This document shows, piece by piece, positions 46,635 to 59,690 of a stretch of DNA of 64,000 nucleotides. Origin of the DNA: Congeria kusceri. Its lineage: Eukaryota; Mollusca; Bivalvia; Myida; Dreissenidae. Positions within the stretch are counted from its first letter, which is position 1, and every line of letters starts with the position of its first letter. The notes under the pieces are model-generated. The model made no database searches. It was not told the origin of the DNA and saw nothing but the letters and a program-made list of their open reading frames with translations. A program made the translations under genes and the position numbers. The stretch spans positions 40,541,225 through 40,605,224 of the forward strand of contig CM051024.1 of assembly GCA_027627225.1 (NCBI GenBank), in the 5' to 3' direction.

Positions 46635-46892
46635 GGCCGGTATTCACAAAGCTCCTTAGATAAAACTTAAGTAAATTCCTTACATTCATAAAATTATCTA
46701 AGTCCCTGGCTGTGTCGTGTATAGGTCTCATAACATTTAAATGTTGTAAACTTGTAAATATTGCTTAAATGTTCCGTACTGCAGCCTTCTTTGTACAGAA
46801 ATCATTGGATTTCAAATCGAAAATTTGATCTGAAATGTTCACTTAAGTACAACTTAAGTTAAGATTTTCATTAGGAGCTTTGTGAATACCAT
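46635..46892. mobile_element. MITE with TATTCACAAAGCTCCTTAG TIRs, copy 2
   Basis: GGCCGGTATTCACAAAGCTC and AAACTTAAGTAAATT on the left are mirrored by ACTTAAGTTAAG and AGGAGCTTTGTGAATACC on the right. Same family as 21,045-21,305. Confidence 0.8.
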
Positions 46893-47926
46893 CCCAGATC
46901 GTGCCTATTCGTCTATAACGTTATGAACAATATGGAAAGCAACAACATGTTGTTTTGTCAAACATTAACTGCAATCTCTAAACTATGACAGTAAAATATC
47001 TACGAAGATCTATGCTTTACTGCTTTAGAATATACATGTATTTTGTCAATAATCACCTTCAAATTGCTGCGGTCAATAATTTTAACCTTAGTAACTACTT
47101 TACATTGATTCAAGTTTGCACTGATCGAAGTGTGTAGCTTATAGTTTTAATAGTAATTAATGTACAATTTAAGCTGCAACCGATTTCGAATACTAGTAAA
47201 TCAAAAACGTTTGATAAATAATATATATGATATAAACATACCAATATTAATGTGCGACTATGTAACAATTTACTAACAAAGATCTCGTTGAATCGGAATT
47301 GTGTTACTAAAATATAGGCAACATTAATTTATTTAAGCGATTAATTTTTTTCCATATCAAGGTACACTACTCGTACAGTCAAACATTTATTTGTTTTGGA
47401 GTTTATAGCCTTGCACGATTCATTCTAAACAGCTGTGCTGTACAGCAGCTCAGATAGAAATCTGGGACCACGTTAAATATCAATGACAACATGAAAGTCT
47501 GCACCAAAAACAGACTTGCAGTTTTATATTAATATATGAACTTGTTAACAAATGTCGCAATTTTCTTGTGTCGTCATGGTTAAGTTAAACTTGAGAGCGC
47601 CCAACAAACAACAACAACATCAGAAACAAAACCAACACCAAATCAAACAAGGTCTTCTAATGAAAAACAAAACAAAAACAAAAACAAACAAACAACAACA
47701 CATTTTCTACACTATTCCAATTCACGGTTAAGCGTTTCAGTTTCTCCTTTTCAATTATTCATATTTATCTAAATAGTTTACCACTTAAACATAACTGACC
47801 TCGATCTTATTGAGACAAACTAACAACAAATACCATTCTTACATATTTCATGCCACTATCCCATTATAAACGTCGAACAATACGTCTAAAATGACAGCGA
47901 GTAAAACTATACAATTATCATAATAC
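46893..47926. other. AT-rich region, nothing recognised
   Basis: Contains a CAAAACAAAACAAAC-type A/C-rich tract near 47,610-47,700. No exon seen. Confidence 0.45.
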
Positions 47927-48090
47927 CTTGACGTCGGGCGCTGCGAACCGGATGGTGGTCGCGAGGCGGAGCGTTCAGAGCCTCCACTTCCGATTCGGAG
48001 TTTACTGTTACTCCTACTCAGCAGCCGGCGGTTTCCCGACGGAGACGATGCCGCCGGCATGATAGTTGTCATCGTCGTCGTAATGGACAT
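47927..48090 (-). CDS. Candidate alternative first exon B
   Basis: ATG at 48,090, 54 complete codons. It starts MSITTTMTTIMPAASSPSGN and continues RRLLSRSNSKLRIGSGGSER and ASRPPSGSQRPTS. The donor ACGTCAAG/GTATTA leaves two bases (AG), phase 2. Ser/Arg/Pro-rich, probably disordered, GC-rich against AT-rich flanks. The family is not recognised. Its phase allows splicing onto androglobin exon 2 or onto an exon outside the window. Confidence 0.6.
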
Positions 48091-49509
48091 TTCGCAGTGA
48101 AAATTGCAGAGTTACCGTTCTTTCCTGTGTCCAGTTTACTCTTACTACACCTGTGTTAACTCCTATGCTTAATTACCGTGTCAATTATATTTAAACACTA
48201 AAATATGTCTCATAATAAGCTTAAAACAAGACTGAAAACAACCAATACAGCTTCCCTTGAATATGAAAATACATGTACATGTATATCATTTCCAGGCACT
48301 TTATTTTTGAAAACTTCACATATTGTTTCATCAATTTGTCACGCTTAGATAAACATCACCAGAACATCGCTATCAGGTGAGACCGGCACTCCGATTCCCT
48401 CGGCAAATCAATGACAAACATACATTATAGGACTATAAATTCCATTAAGCAACAAAACGTGTCTGAAATTAATGGCCAGAAAACGCGCGGAAACATCTGC
48501 CTAGATGGAGATATATCAGACAGACCGGAAACAAACGTTCCGGGAAAAATGACTAGAGAGAGATCCAAACGGAAATAGCAACGTGCTGCACCGTGTTCCT
48601 TGTTGGTCCCCCGCACACCACACCCCCTCCTGGTGCCCCTTTTTAGTCTAGATGTTTCCCTAGTGCATTTACTAAAATGGCCGACCAACGTAACAAGAAG
48701 GTAGGTGTGACTGTTACAACTAAGGGTCAAATGATAAATACCCTTGACAACCAAACCAAATTAATACTGATTTACCGCTTTACCAAATTCAACAGACAAT
48801 TCTTAATTTAAATTTTAGTGTAGTGTGTGTTTTTGTTTCTTTAAAACATGCACAATAGCTAGAAAGATTCATACATAAATTGCACCGAAACACACGTATC
48901 CATTCACAATCAACATTATAGTATACAATTACACAAATATAATTATATTGAATTTCCGTACACGACACTGTGACGTCAGTGACGGTTACGTTCATATCCA
49001 AGAAGCATCATCCACGTAACGTCACAACAACACCGCGCACACATACAGTGTTTTGAAATACACAATTTTCACTCTAATTTTACACTATTCCGTGTTAAAC
49101 TCTGCAACATCAATAACTGCGATAACAGCAACAATAAGAACAACGTTTACAAAAACAAACAAAAAACGCCGTTCCTTAATCCATGACACAAATCCGGCGT
49201 TCCTGTATTTGCAAACACACAGTTAATCATCCATTAAACATCCATTTGGCGACCTGACTTGAAACAGAAACAAGCAAACTTCTCTCACTACGACAAACGC
49301 ATTTATTTAATTAACCTCTCCAAATGGCGAAAATGGCCATCAATTTTTATCTCGATACATCGTTCTGGTGCCGTAATTCAAACACATTCACTAGAAACCA
49401 AATATTTGATGGGTTTATTATAAAAGCAAACAACGCTTCATTCAGATTTATACCCGCCCAATTTGTTACGACTTCACTCAAGAACAGCGGAAACTGCTCC
49501 GTGAAAACG
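48091..49509. other. Upstream region of exon B
   Basis: A possible promoter for exon B lies here. A GC-richer patch is at 48,470-48,660 and a palindromic TGACGTCA at 48,971-48,978. No other exon seen. Confidence 0.35.
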
Positions 49510-50178
49510 CGAAACACGAACTATTATGTTGTAATCCAGTTTACTAACTCTGGTCAAAACGCGAACACGAATTCCTATATTGTAATACAGTTTACTAACT
49601 CTTGTCAAAAAGCGAAACACGAATTCTTATATTGTAACCCAGTTTACAAACTCTTGTCAAAACGCGAAACACGAATTCTTATATCGTAACCCAGTTTACT
49701 AACTCTGGTCAAAAAGCGAATCACCATTTTTTATACTGTAACCCAGTTTACAAACTCTTGTCAAAACGCGAAACACGACTTCTTATATTGTAACCCAGTT
49801 TACTAACTCTGGTCAAAAAGCGAATCACCATTTTTTATACTGTAACCCAGTTTACTAACTCTTGTCAAAAAGCGAATCACAATTCTTATATTGTAACCTA
49901 GTTTACTAACTCTTGTAAAAAAACGAATCACCAATTCTTATATCGTAACCCAGTTTACTAACTCTTGTCAAAAAGCGAATCACAATTCTTATATTGTAAC
50001 CTAGTTTACTAACTCTTGTCAAAAACGCGAATCACCAATTCTTATATCGTAACTCAGTTTACTAACTCTTGTCAAAAAGCGAATCACCAATTCTTTTATT
50101 GTAACCCAGTTTACTCACTCTTGTAAAAAACGCGAAACACCAATTCTTATATTGTAAACCAGTTTACTTACTCTTGAA
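49510..50178. repeat. Minisatellite, about 53-bp unit, 13 copies
   Basis: Units contain TTGTAACCCAGTTTACTAAC and TCTTGTCAAAAAGCGAATCA, then CCAATTCTTATA. Variation among copies is mainly single-base. Confidence 0.93.
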
Positions 50179-52315
50179 TGAATTATTGTACAATTGGACA
50201 AAATTTCACAATCATACTTGCTTATTACTTTTTATTTGATACGTTGATCCATTCGAATGTTTTTACAGATGAAGACGATAGAATATTATCCAAATAATCA
50301 CGGAATTTTGGTATAAAATGATTTATCGCGAGGAGAAAAATTAATATACGTGCTTTTAAATTAGTTGTTCTTATCCATTACTGTCTGTATGTTACTTTTA
50401 TGGAATAATATTGTCAAAGTAAATTTTTGTTTAAACCTATGGTTTATCTTAATTGCGATTCTTCTAATTCCGGTCTTGTACCATACACAGTTCACTCATA
50501 TCCCCGTATTTTGAATACCATCAAAACTCAATAAACCATAACTTAGACAAAATGATTTACACATTGATAAAAAATCCTCAATCACACGCATAGTGAAGGT
50601 ATAGAACGTAAAAGAATGCAATGTATATTAAACATGTTATATAAAAATCAGAATGGTTACTTTATAAGTATGCCACTTTTTAAACTTTGCAAAGAATTCC
50701 ACTTATTCATTTGTATTAAAATATTAAAATTGCAGATTTAAATAGATTTAAAAGCATTCATATTTAAGTAATTGTGTGTATTTAAAGATATAATTGTGTC
50801 TTTATATACACGTACTTTAAAACTGGAAGCGATTATCATGATAATAATTATCATGGGAAACTCGTAAATGTGTTAAAATGCGAATTATATAACAGGCACT
50901 TCTTGTGTTCTTACAATACCTCGTGTTTAAAATTCTTTGATCATTTAAAAAATGGTGAACGTAACACCTAACTTGTCTATCGCCCAATTATAAATTGTTG
51001 TAGATGTATGCGCAAGACTTTTGTGTATATAACAAATGTGCTCATATTTTCATTCAGTGAAGATAATTTCTCCTGACAGGATAATCTGCCAAGGGTACTA
51101 GAAAATTGATGTCAACAAAAGGAGGGGTTGTGAAAAATTGATAAAAGTGAAACCGTCTCGTATATTTTCTGTTTCCCTGTACGGAAAAGACATTTTGCAT
51201 GCAAAAACGCCACCTGGTCTTTCAAAATTTAAATCTTATAAGAAAACTTGGTAACTAGTTTCGTTTAACAAGCGCCTATGGTTGTTTAATCGTGTTCAGT
51301 GTATAATTTATGTTCAAGAAACGTTCATCTTTCGTTAATTGAAATGTTCAAGTTTTCTTGTGCGATTGAACATCAAGCCCGTAGTATGGTACCTGTTTCC
51401 AACTATATACTCTACATATGTCTGCTGTCTTGAAGAAACTGAAAACGTGTTAATAAAGCAAGATTAAACATCGTACGGTAACCGTCTGGTCACCACATGG
51501 GGTCCGCACGGTGACCACATGGCTCCCGCACGGATCCAGGCGCCTTTGCCCTGCGGTCTCAAACCCGTGCTGTCGGTCTGCGTTTGGCGGCGACCGCAGT
51601 GGTTTGTGACCAAAGCTTAAAGTACACTTAGTATGACCAAGGCTTTAAGTACACTTACTTAGTAGCGCTTTGTCCGTACTGAAGTTAGAGCTCTGTAACG
51701 TATATACGCCACATAATTTAAACCAAAAGCAACATGAACAAGTTATGTATATTTGCTAACATTTAATGTTTGAATTGTTGGATTCTAGACACTGTAAGTG
51801 TATAGTATGTTGCAAACTTCATTCAGTTTTTCCATTCTCAAACGTAACATATGCGTCTGTAAACAAACCACGTCTACAAACAAACACATTCGTCGCACGG
51901 TACACTATTAGGACACAAATATCGATTATCCATCCGAGACATTCGGATATGTTCAATCGTCTTTCTCTTTCAATTTACCACGTTCACTACACCATTTTCC
52001 CATGTACAAGGATATTGTATTGATTCAAAAACAAGTTGCAAGATAATCGGACAGTCAAATCCTTGTTACTTTAAGTACATGGTATAAATTATAAATAAAC
52101 TTTACATTCATGCGCATCAGAAATCTAATATTTAAAAAGCACTTACTTTTAAATTTGCGAAATGTAAGGGCACTTGAAAACCTAAGGGCTTTTAAAACGA
52201 TGTTATAAATTATGCAGCTATAAAATGAATGAAAGTTACAACAGATTGGTACCACTGAGGCATATCAATAGCGTTCAGCCTAGCTGCTTTAAGATATACT
52301 GTATTTAAATATAAA
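50179..52315. other. AT-rich region with one GC-rich patch
   Basis: No exon supported. A GC-rich patch at about 51,475-51,605 contains a short direct repeat (GGTCACCACATGG / GGTGACCACATGG). Confidence 0.4.
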
Positions 52316-52548
52316 TGAGGCGTGTCGTGGCAAAACCGGGCTTAATGCACGTGCGTCCGCACAGGCTAATCCGGGACGGCACTTTCCGCTTTTACTGTAT
52401 TTTCTGTTTGAAGGAAGTCTCTTCTAAACAGAAATCCACTGTAGGCGGAAAGTGTCGTCCCGGATAAGCCCGAGCGGACTGCACAGGCTAATCCGGGACG
52501 ACACTTTACGCACATGCATTAACCCCGATTTTCCCACGACGATCGTCA
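52316..52548. mobile_element. Long-TIR MITE (the only copy right of 28.3 kb)
   Basis: TGAGGCGTGTCGTGGCAAAA to TTTTCCCACGACGATCGTCA. The arms carry GGCTAATCCGGGACGGC and GGCTAATCCGGGACGAC. Confidence 0.9.
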
Positions 52549-52802
52549 AATATAAAATAAAATAATAAAAGATTTGTAATTCAAAAATCAAATCATGCGT
52601 CAGTGTGTGTGGCGTACAAAAACAACATAGTCGCCTTGCATTATTGACGTCAATGCGTCCGAGTTTTTGATATTTCGATGACAGGATACATTTACGATAA
52701 CATAAATTCGGTTAGCTGCAATAAAAATTACAAACATGAGGTGATAACAGATTCCGATGTTTTGTCGGTGATCTTTGCAGAAGGAACGCAGCGTGCACTT
52801 AC

Positions 52803-52942
52803 TGGAAACAGTCCATTTGCAGACTTTTCCGACGTCCGCCAGACTGACGTCTAGGAGTTGGTGACGTGCTTAACGTTATACGTGGAAGGTACACGGAAGA
52901 ACGACGACGTCCGCCGTGTGACGTCACAGTTTGCGTCGTCAT
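52803..52942 (-). CDS. Candidate alternative first exon C
   Basis: ATG at 52,942, 46 complete codons: MTTQTVTSHGGRRRSSVYLP, RITLSTSPTPRRQSGGRRKS, LQMDCF. The donor TTTCCA/GTAAGT is near-perfect and leaves two bases, phase 2. Arg/Ser-rich with RRRSS, RRQS and RRKS, which are basophilic-kinase-type sites like those in exons A, B and D. Too short to stand out by length alone. It was found from the strong donor and the phase. A TGACGTCA palindrome lies inside the exon at 52,919-52,926. Confidence 0.6.
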
Positions 52943-53486
52943 TATTCCAAACGTGAAAAATGCACACCTATTCACACTAAAACGTCACCGCGTATACATC
53001 ATGGTAGCTGATACAACGTATTGCAAATGTTATAAATGAGAAACGTAATGCTCTTAATTTTCACTGAATACTCAAACTGCACGCATTTTGTTCAAATTAT
53101 CGTTCGAATTTCAGATACAGCTAAATTCAAGAAGGAACTCCAACAACCACTGTCTTTTTTTAAAACAAATTGTACAACAATTTACAATAAAACAATAAAA
53201 AAATAATTGGAAACCACACTTAAAACATCCACATATAACAAAATAATTATGTACAATGTAACATTGACAATCTCGCACAAACACAGTTATCATTTCGGGC
53301 AGCGATTTGCAGATTTGTATTGTTAATAAGTTAATCGACCATTAAATAAGAAAACCATTCGACTTAGAATGTCATAACTCCAGTTTTCTAAAGAGGGTAT
53401 TATGTTATTAACTAGACTTAAATGTTTCCGCCTCGTAATCTCCAATCAACAGCAAAACTCTCGACACCCGGAGTCAACTTTCGAAT

Positions 53487-53690
53487 CGCAAGATTTGTCC
53501 TTATGTAACCGGCATGGCGGCATTGCGGAAACATACCGCTATACCAGCACCAGAATAATGGGTTTTGTATATCTCGACAAACACTTTTTTAATCGCAGGA
53601 TTTGTCTTAATGTAACCGGCATGCGGAAATACAACGTTTCCAGCACGATAATAATGGGTTTTATATCCCACGGCAAACATTTTTGTCGAA
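53487..53690. repeat. Two-copy tandem repeat, about 100 bp
   Basis: GATTTGTCCTTATGTAACCG ... AATAATGGGTTTTGTAT is repeated as GATTTGTCTTAATGTAACCG ... AATAATGGGTTTTATAT. The long open frame across it (53,402-53,773) comes from this duplication and has no family features. Confidence 0.8.
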
Positions 53691-56048
53691 TAAGGGATTG
53701 TATGTATTTGGTGATGGTGTGCCCTGTTGTTAGCACAAAATATTACGAATCTAACACCGACTACAAAATATAAAGGGTTCCATATTCATCTTTATACCTA
53801 GTTTAAAGTAAGTATGGATCTGAATTTGATCAATATTTATGTGATCCATCTAAACCAAAAAGTCTCAATTTCATTGTTGTTCATTTAAAATTGTCGTCAA
53901 ATATATGTAGTTTGAATAAGGAATAAGGAGTAGTTCATTATCCCTTATTCAGAACAGGAATAAGTAACCAATATTCTCTCCTTTCAATAGCTATCATAAA
54001 TCGTTTTTAGCGCAAATGCGATGTATTCATCACAACCATTGATATTTTAGTTTGTTACTCGTATATACAAGAGCTCGAATGTTGAATGGAATCTCCGAAT
54101 CTGCAGTGCTTTTCATGACGGTTTTGTCAACATCCACCATTTTAATTGGCAGTGCAGATAACCGCATTGCCCTTGGAACACTGTATATTCCACTCAACAT
54201 ACGCCCCGACTCCACCCCAAAATATCAACCCTCCACCCCAATATATATAAAATAACGGACCCTTTAAGAAGTTGTATTTGTCAAGTCAAGGATAGTTGAA
54301 TTGTGTGTATTGTTAATACGCATACACACGATTGAAAATCAGTTATGAACTAGACTGCAATTAAAAGGATTTACTACTACAAGTGTATAGAATTTGACAG
54401 CTAACCATAAGCTTATTCAAGAACAATATACTCGTTATCGTAATAACATAATGTTTATGTTTGATAAGTTACACGCGATTTTCTAGAAAGCCTTGCCACC
54501 ATTTAATGCGATATGTAGATAAGTAATACTTAAGAAAACTTCAATTCCGAGAATGAATGACAAGTTTTATGAACACAATACATAATGTTTTTAAATACAA
54601 TAAATGAAACCCATTCTGTTGCACTGTCAATTAACTGATAGTATAATTATCACTATGTTGACGAATTATGTGAACTCCCAAATTCACAACCCCCAAATTG
54701 CAAAAAACAACATTTACTTTTTTCATCGGTTCACAGACGCGTCAGAGTATGCCCAGAAAACGAACAAACAAACACATTTCATATACGCTAGCTGAAGATG
54801 CAATTCGGACAGGCTGGACCCCTACGTCTCGAACCGGCGACTCTTGAATTGTGAAAGCCGAAGCGTTGCCTAGAGCACGGACCCTGCAGATGCATATACA
54901 TATGTACCTAGCGATTGCTACCCGGCGAATTTTAGTTTAAGCACATGAATACAGCCTTGTTGCACTAGAGTCACGATCAGTTGCACAAGCGCGTAACTGG
55001 TCTTTAAAAATCAAGAGGTCTTGACTGTGACTTTAAGAATTATAAGAGTCTCGGTTATACGAGCATGTTCAATACCCATTTAATCCGATTAGAAGTGTAA
55101 TTATGAATGAAATATAGTCGACTTCGGAAATCTATAAATTAAAGTATTTATCTAGGTACGCAATATTTCCATGAAATATCCAGGGCGATGATCTGCTTTA
55201 GTGATTTGTTGTTGTTGTGTGTGTGTTTAAAAAAAATATAAAAACATCTACAGAAGAAACGGACGGGTTTCACTCTTCCATTATTCATTTAAGAAATAAT
55301 TTTCCAATTTATCGTTGTTTATCGGTTAATAACAACGTTTTGTAGTTCTTATGCGTAGTAATTAAACCACGAGGGCGTTAGAGCCCGAATTGTTTAATAG
55401 CCACGCATCAGAACGACAAAGAGTTGTTTACTGGCCGATAAACAACGATAATGCGACAATTATTTCGCTTTTAACATTACATATATTTTGCAACTGTTAT
55501 TGGAACCGCTATTTACTATGCTCCGCTCAGAATCGGGACTCCTTTGTCAGTTGTTTATTGGGTAGTTTAACAACGATAATTTTGTTCTTCGTCTACAGAA
55601 TAATTAGCGATTATCATATTAGAATAACTCCACACCCACAGACTGGAGACATAATTGTTGGATATCTGAGCTATTGCGCAAAATGATGAAAACAGAAGAA
55701 ATAAAAAAGAACCGTGAAGCAACAGTGTTACAGTGAAAAATGTATTTAAATTCCATAAAAATGATTATCGTACCAACTTTCCGCATGGCCTTTTGAGTCG
55801 CATCGTGTACTTCAAACAGGTGCCTCTACTTTATTGAGATAGCAGAAGAAATAGTGAATATTTTCTAATAACGTTATTCATACTGATCACATAAAGTAGT
55901 ACTGATGATCACGTAAAGCTTTTAACGCATAGTGCGCCCCGTGATTATTTCACCAGGCGCGGTAACAGGGGTTTGAGTTAAAGAGGGCGGAAATATTCAG
56001 TAACTGAAAAAGGCTGCAAACAAACTGCTATTGGTCTCTCGTTCATGC
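53691..56048. other. Region with a possible tRNA-like remnant
   Basis: Mostly AT-rich and featureless. At 54,795-54,890 the minus strand has GGGTCCGTGCTCTAGGCAAC and GCCGGTTCGAGACG, reminiscent of A and B boxes. I could not fold a full cloverleaf, so it is at best a SINE remnant. Confidence 0.35.
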
Positions 56049-56252
56049 TGGGATAGATATCGGAAAGGTGGGATAGATATCGGAAAGGTGGGATAGATAT
56101 CGGAAAGGTGAAATAGATATCGGAAAGGTGGGATATATATCGGAAAGGTGGGATAGATATCGGAAAGGTGCGATAGATATCGGAAAGGTGGGATAGATAT
56201 CGGAAAGGTGCGATAGATATCGGAAATGTGCGATAGATATCGGAAAGGTGCG
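56049..56252. repeat. 20-bp tandem repeat, ten copies
   Basis: GGATAGATATCGGAAAGGTG repeated ten times with few changes (GCGATAG and GAAATAG variants). The unit is not a multiple of 3 and has no stop on the minus strand. All three minus frames therefore stay open and read the same 20-residue repeat (LSHLSDIY, RTFPIS, PPFRY). No gene is implied. Confidence 0.97.
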
Positions 56253-56811
56253 ATGTTGACAAATGGGAACAATTTCACGCACAACACATTGATAGAACAC
56301 GTCGCTGGCTACGAATGCATATTTTCATAAGATATTGCGTGGTTAAAAAAATGGAATGTTGGGCAGTTTTACAGGGGGCCCCTGTACGCCGCCTCGCCCC
56401 TTTACTCACTAATCTCGCAATGAAATACGAGACGATGTTCCCAACTCGTCACGGCCACCAACATCAAGAACAACAACACTACCAGAAGCAAGAAAACCTA
56501 ATAATATAACACAGTAGTAATTTTACCCCCAAACGACAACAACTCTCGTCAATAACGTTGTTTCTTTTACAAGGACATGGGGCGTAACTGTTCAACATAA
56601 CTAACTAGATCCACAGGTAAGAAAAAACGAGCGAACGGACAATTAAGTAGAACTATATACTAGTACTAGTAGATTTTTTTAATTGGAGTCGAGTCTCCAG
56701 TGAACATTTGTCAATAGTAGGTGTTTGATATACGCATACAGTTAGTATAAGTTGTTGCCCGTTTTTATTACATAATAATAGGCGACGATTTTTTTTGGTC
56801 ATAATCTATAG
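56253..56811. other. Spacer left of the second DNA transposon
   Basis: No exon or repeat family recognised. Confidence 0.4.
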
Positions 56812-59064
56812 GGTAAACTGATCTTGAGTCGGACACGACCAAGAGTCGGACATTTTTGACACCGCTTCTTCTCCGACAATATCCTCTTCCTTATGAAAAC
56901 AAGTGTAATTTAACCGAAATAAACTTTTCAACTAATCAGATCAATCGTTTTATTTGTTGTGACGTCTTTTCAGGTATTCCTAATTGCCGTTGCTATAAAT
57001 AGCTTCAAGGGCGCTTCATTTTAAATCGAAACCGCTAGAAAAGGAAGAGTTGTCTGCTTTTGGAATGGACTAGTGTTGATAAAGCTCTACTAAACTATTT
57101 AAGGTTCGCCTTTATTCTACAGATTTATAACAAATCTGTGTATTAAGTATGCGTGTTTAATCGTTGTTTCACTGAGTATTTCTGAAAATTATCCGCCTAA
57201 ACCATGCACCGCATTAGATATAAAGTCGGACAGCAAAAATTGTAAATTTGATTTTGAGTCGGACACTGCCAGTCTCATTATAAATGCTTGTTTAATTAAA
57301 TAACCGGCAATAATTATGCATAATTTCCATATTTTAAAACTATCTCAATGTTTTTTTTCCAGGGCTTACAAGTACAGCTAGATGTCAAGTACGACTCCAA
57401 CTACGTTAACGTATTTTAAAACCTTACTCAGTACCTGGCTATATTTTACATTATACCTTTAAAAAGGTGATGATTTCTATATAGCTGGCTTATGATAGAA
57501 ATGTTAAAAGAATGTTGTCTGCACGAATTCTAGTGTCTTGGTTACGTGCAAATTGTCAATAAGTTAATCATATACCGGTATACACAAATGCGTAAATATT
57601 ATTTAAAGTAAGTGAACGATATACATTATTCATTAAAATATTGCTCACGAACATCCGACAAAGAATATACATACGTTATACTGGTTTTCAGCCAACATTC
57701 TTCCTTGCTTGACAGTAATATAGTTAAAACAACAAAAAGATGAAGGACGTGATTAGTGTAATGAGCCTACGTTGCCGTTTTGCAATATTCAATTTAAGTG
57801 ATAAACAAATGGAAAATGGATTAGGGTCAATTTGAGCATACAACACAAAATGCTGTTGTATTGCGGTCAGAGACTACGAAGACATAGGGCTGTGTCGGCG
57901 TCGGTGTTACCTTCGCCGCAAAGACACCTTGGAAGAAACGGGCGTACTGTATACAGATCAAGGACCCTGCTACCTTTTAGTAAAATTGAAATGTGTCCAG
58001 GAATATTCCATTTCTGACGGCCTTTGTAGAATTTAACTTTAAATAATTAACTGCTATATGCGTGTTGGTGTTTTCGGCGCCTTAATGTGGTTTAGCAGTT
58101 TATGGCTAATGCCGTAACCGCGGTAGGTAACGAAATATACACTCCGTGTTGCGAGTTTTATGTTCCAAATTCGTAATTTCACTCCGAAGCGATCTGCCGA
58201 TGGCTGCCAGCTAACCTATCGTGATTACGAGAACCAGAATAGTGACCTATCGCAACCCATCTGGGACCCATATAAAAGAGTTTGCAAAATCCAAATGGCC
58301 CATATGGCTTGGCTTGCCCATGCAGGGCACACATGGAAACCTATACTGGACCCATATGGGTCCCATATATTCTTCTGGGGTTGTAAATAGGTAAATGTAA
58401 TTTGAATTTCAAATTTAATTACATTTGTTTTTCGCTTACAAAAATCCGATATTCATATTTCAAACCTTCAATAGTTGAACAATTCATATCCGTTGCTAAT
58501 TATCGCAAGGTTAAATAAAGGCTCACTTAGCGAAACATGATAACCCTCCTAGCACAACATGTGTATTTTAGTTCTTTTTACGATTAAAGTAGATCTAATT
58601 ACTTAAAATATAAATCAATTATTAAAACACATAACTAAAACACATAATTATTTACATAATTGGCATGAAACATAATAAAAACATACAATTTATGGTCATT
58701 TACACTGATCTATCTCACTGTCCGACTCAATATCAATATCGTCCGACTCACAATCGACTGACAATCTATGCTGGATTCCCCGCGAAACCGGTCAAAATGC
58801 GTAGTTGGATTACTAGGCTTGGTACCAGTTCGGGGTACCTCCGCTCTCAGTTTTAAATATAGCTCTGTAGGATCATATTTTTCACAAATCATATTTTTCA
58901 CACGCCTGTGAAAAATAGGATCTCATTTGTCACATTTATACGTGTGAAGAATGTGATTGGCCAAAAAGGGGTATGCGTACGGTTCACAATTTTCACATAT
59001 TTTATGGGGAAATTGTATCGCGACAATCGATGAAATTATTATTTTGAGCATAATTATACAGTAC

Positions 59065-59113
59065 TCATCATCATCATCATCATCATCATTATCATCATCA
59101 TCATCATCATCAA
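59065..59113. repeat. (TCA)n microsatellite
   Basis: About 16 TCA triplets with one TTA interruption, inside the foldback element. Confidence 0.97.
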
Positions 59114-59491
59114 TTATTCTCGCCATCACCATTATTATCATTATAGTTAACGTCATCATCAGTATTGTCATCACTAAGAGAAACTAAGCACTATTTCGGA
59201 GCTACATACTAATGTATGCATGCGCTTAATCGTTAGTCAATACGTTTGTACCGTCTAATTATGATATAGAAATGCATACTCGCGTACGTCCATACGAACG
59301 CACACCATTTTATTGGGACATTAACAAATGCCCGCATCCGAACGTATGTACAAACAAACGTCCTATTTTGGATTATTAAAACCAAAATAACCATGCATAT
59401 GTTCGCCCGAACTAGAATATACGTATACACGGACGGTAATATATTGACCTTATCAAAACCTCCGCACATTTTGGTACGTACGTTTGGACAA

Positions 59492-59690
59492 TACAGTATC
59501 GTACCTAACCGTATCTAACCGTACCGTACCTAACCGTACCTTACCGTACTGCACCGTGCCGTACGTAACCGTACCGTTCCGTACCGTACCTTTCCATACC
59601 ATAAAATTATAAACCATACCATCCATGCCATACCATGCCGCACCATATCGTACCATACCATGCATACCGTATCGTACCGTAAATCACACC
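59492..59690. repeat. Pentamer (CCGTA)n-type degenerate satellite
   Basis: Degenerate CCGTA/CCATA pentamers (ACCGTACCGTACCTAACCGT). Lies inside the foldback element. Confidence 0.9.

Noticed and set aside
49324..49689. 121-residue plus-strand ORF
   Set aside because: The C-terminal half is the 53-bp minisatellite. No domain or splice signals.
53402..53773. 123-residue plus-strand ORF
   Set aside because: Internal repeat in the protein is simply the ~100-bp tandem duplication; no recognisable family.
54795..54890. A tRNA gene on the minus strand
   Set aside because: A- and B-box-like sequences exist, but no complete acceptor stem or anticodon arm could be formed. Kept only as a possible SINE remnant.
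55978..56300. Repeat proteins of about 85-96 residues on the minus strand
   Set aside because: All three overlapping frames are read-throughs of one 20-bp tandem repeat.
58160..58390. 76-residue plus-strand ORF
   Set aside because: Contains palindromic GGACCCATATGGGTCCC-type repeat sequence inside a non-autonomous transposon.
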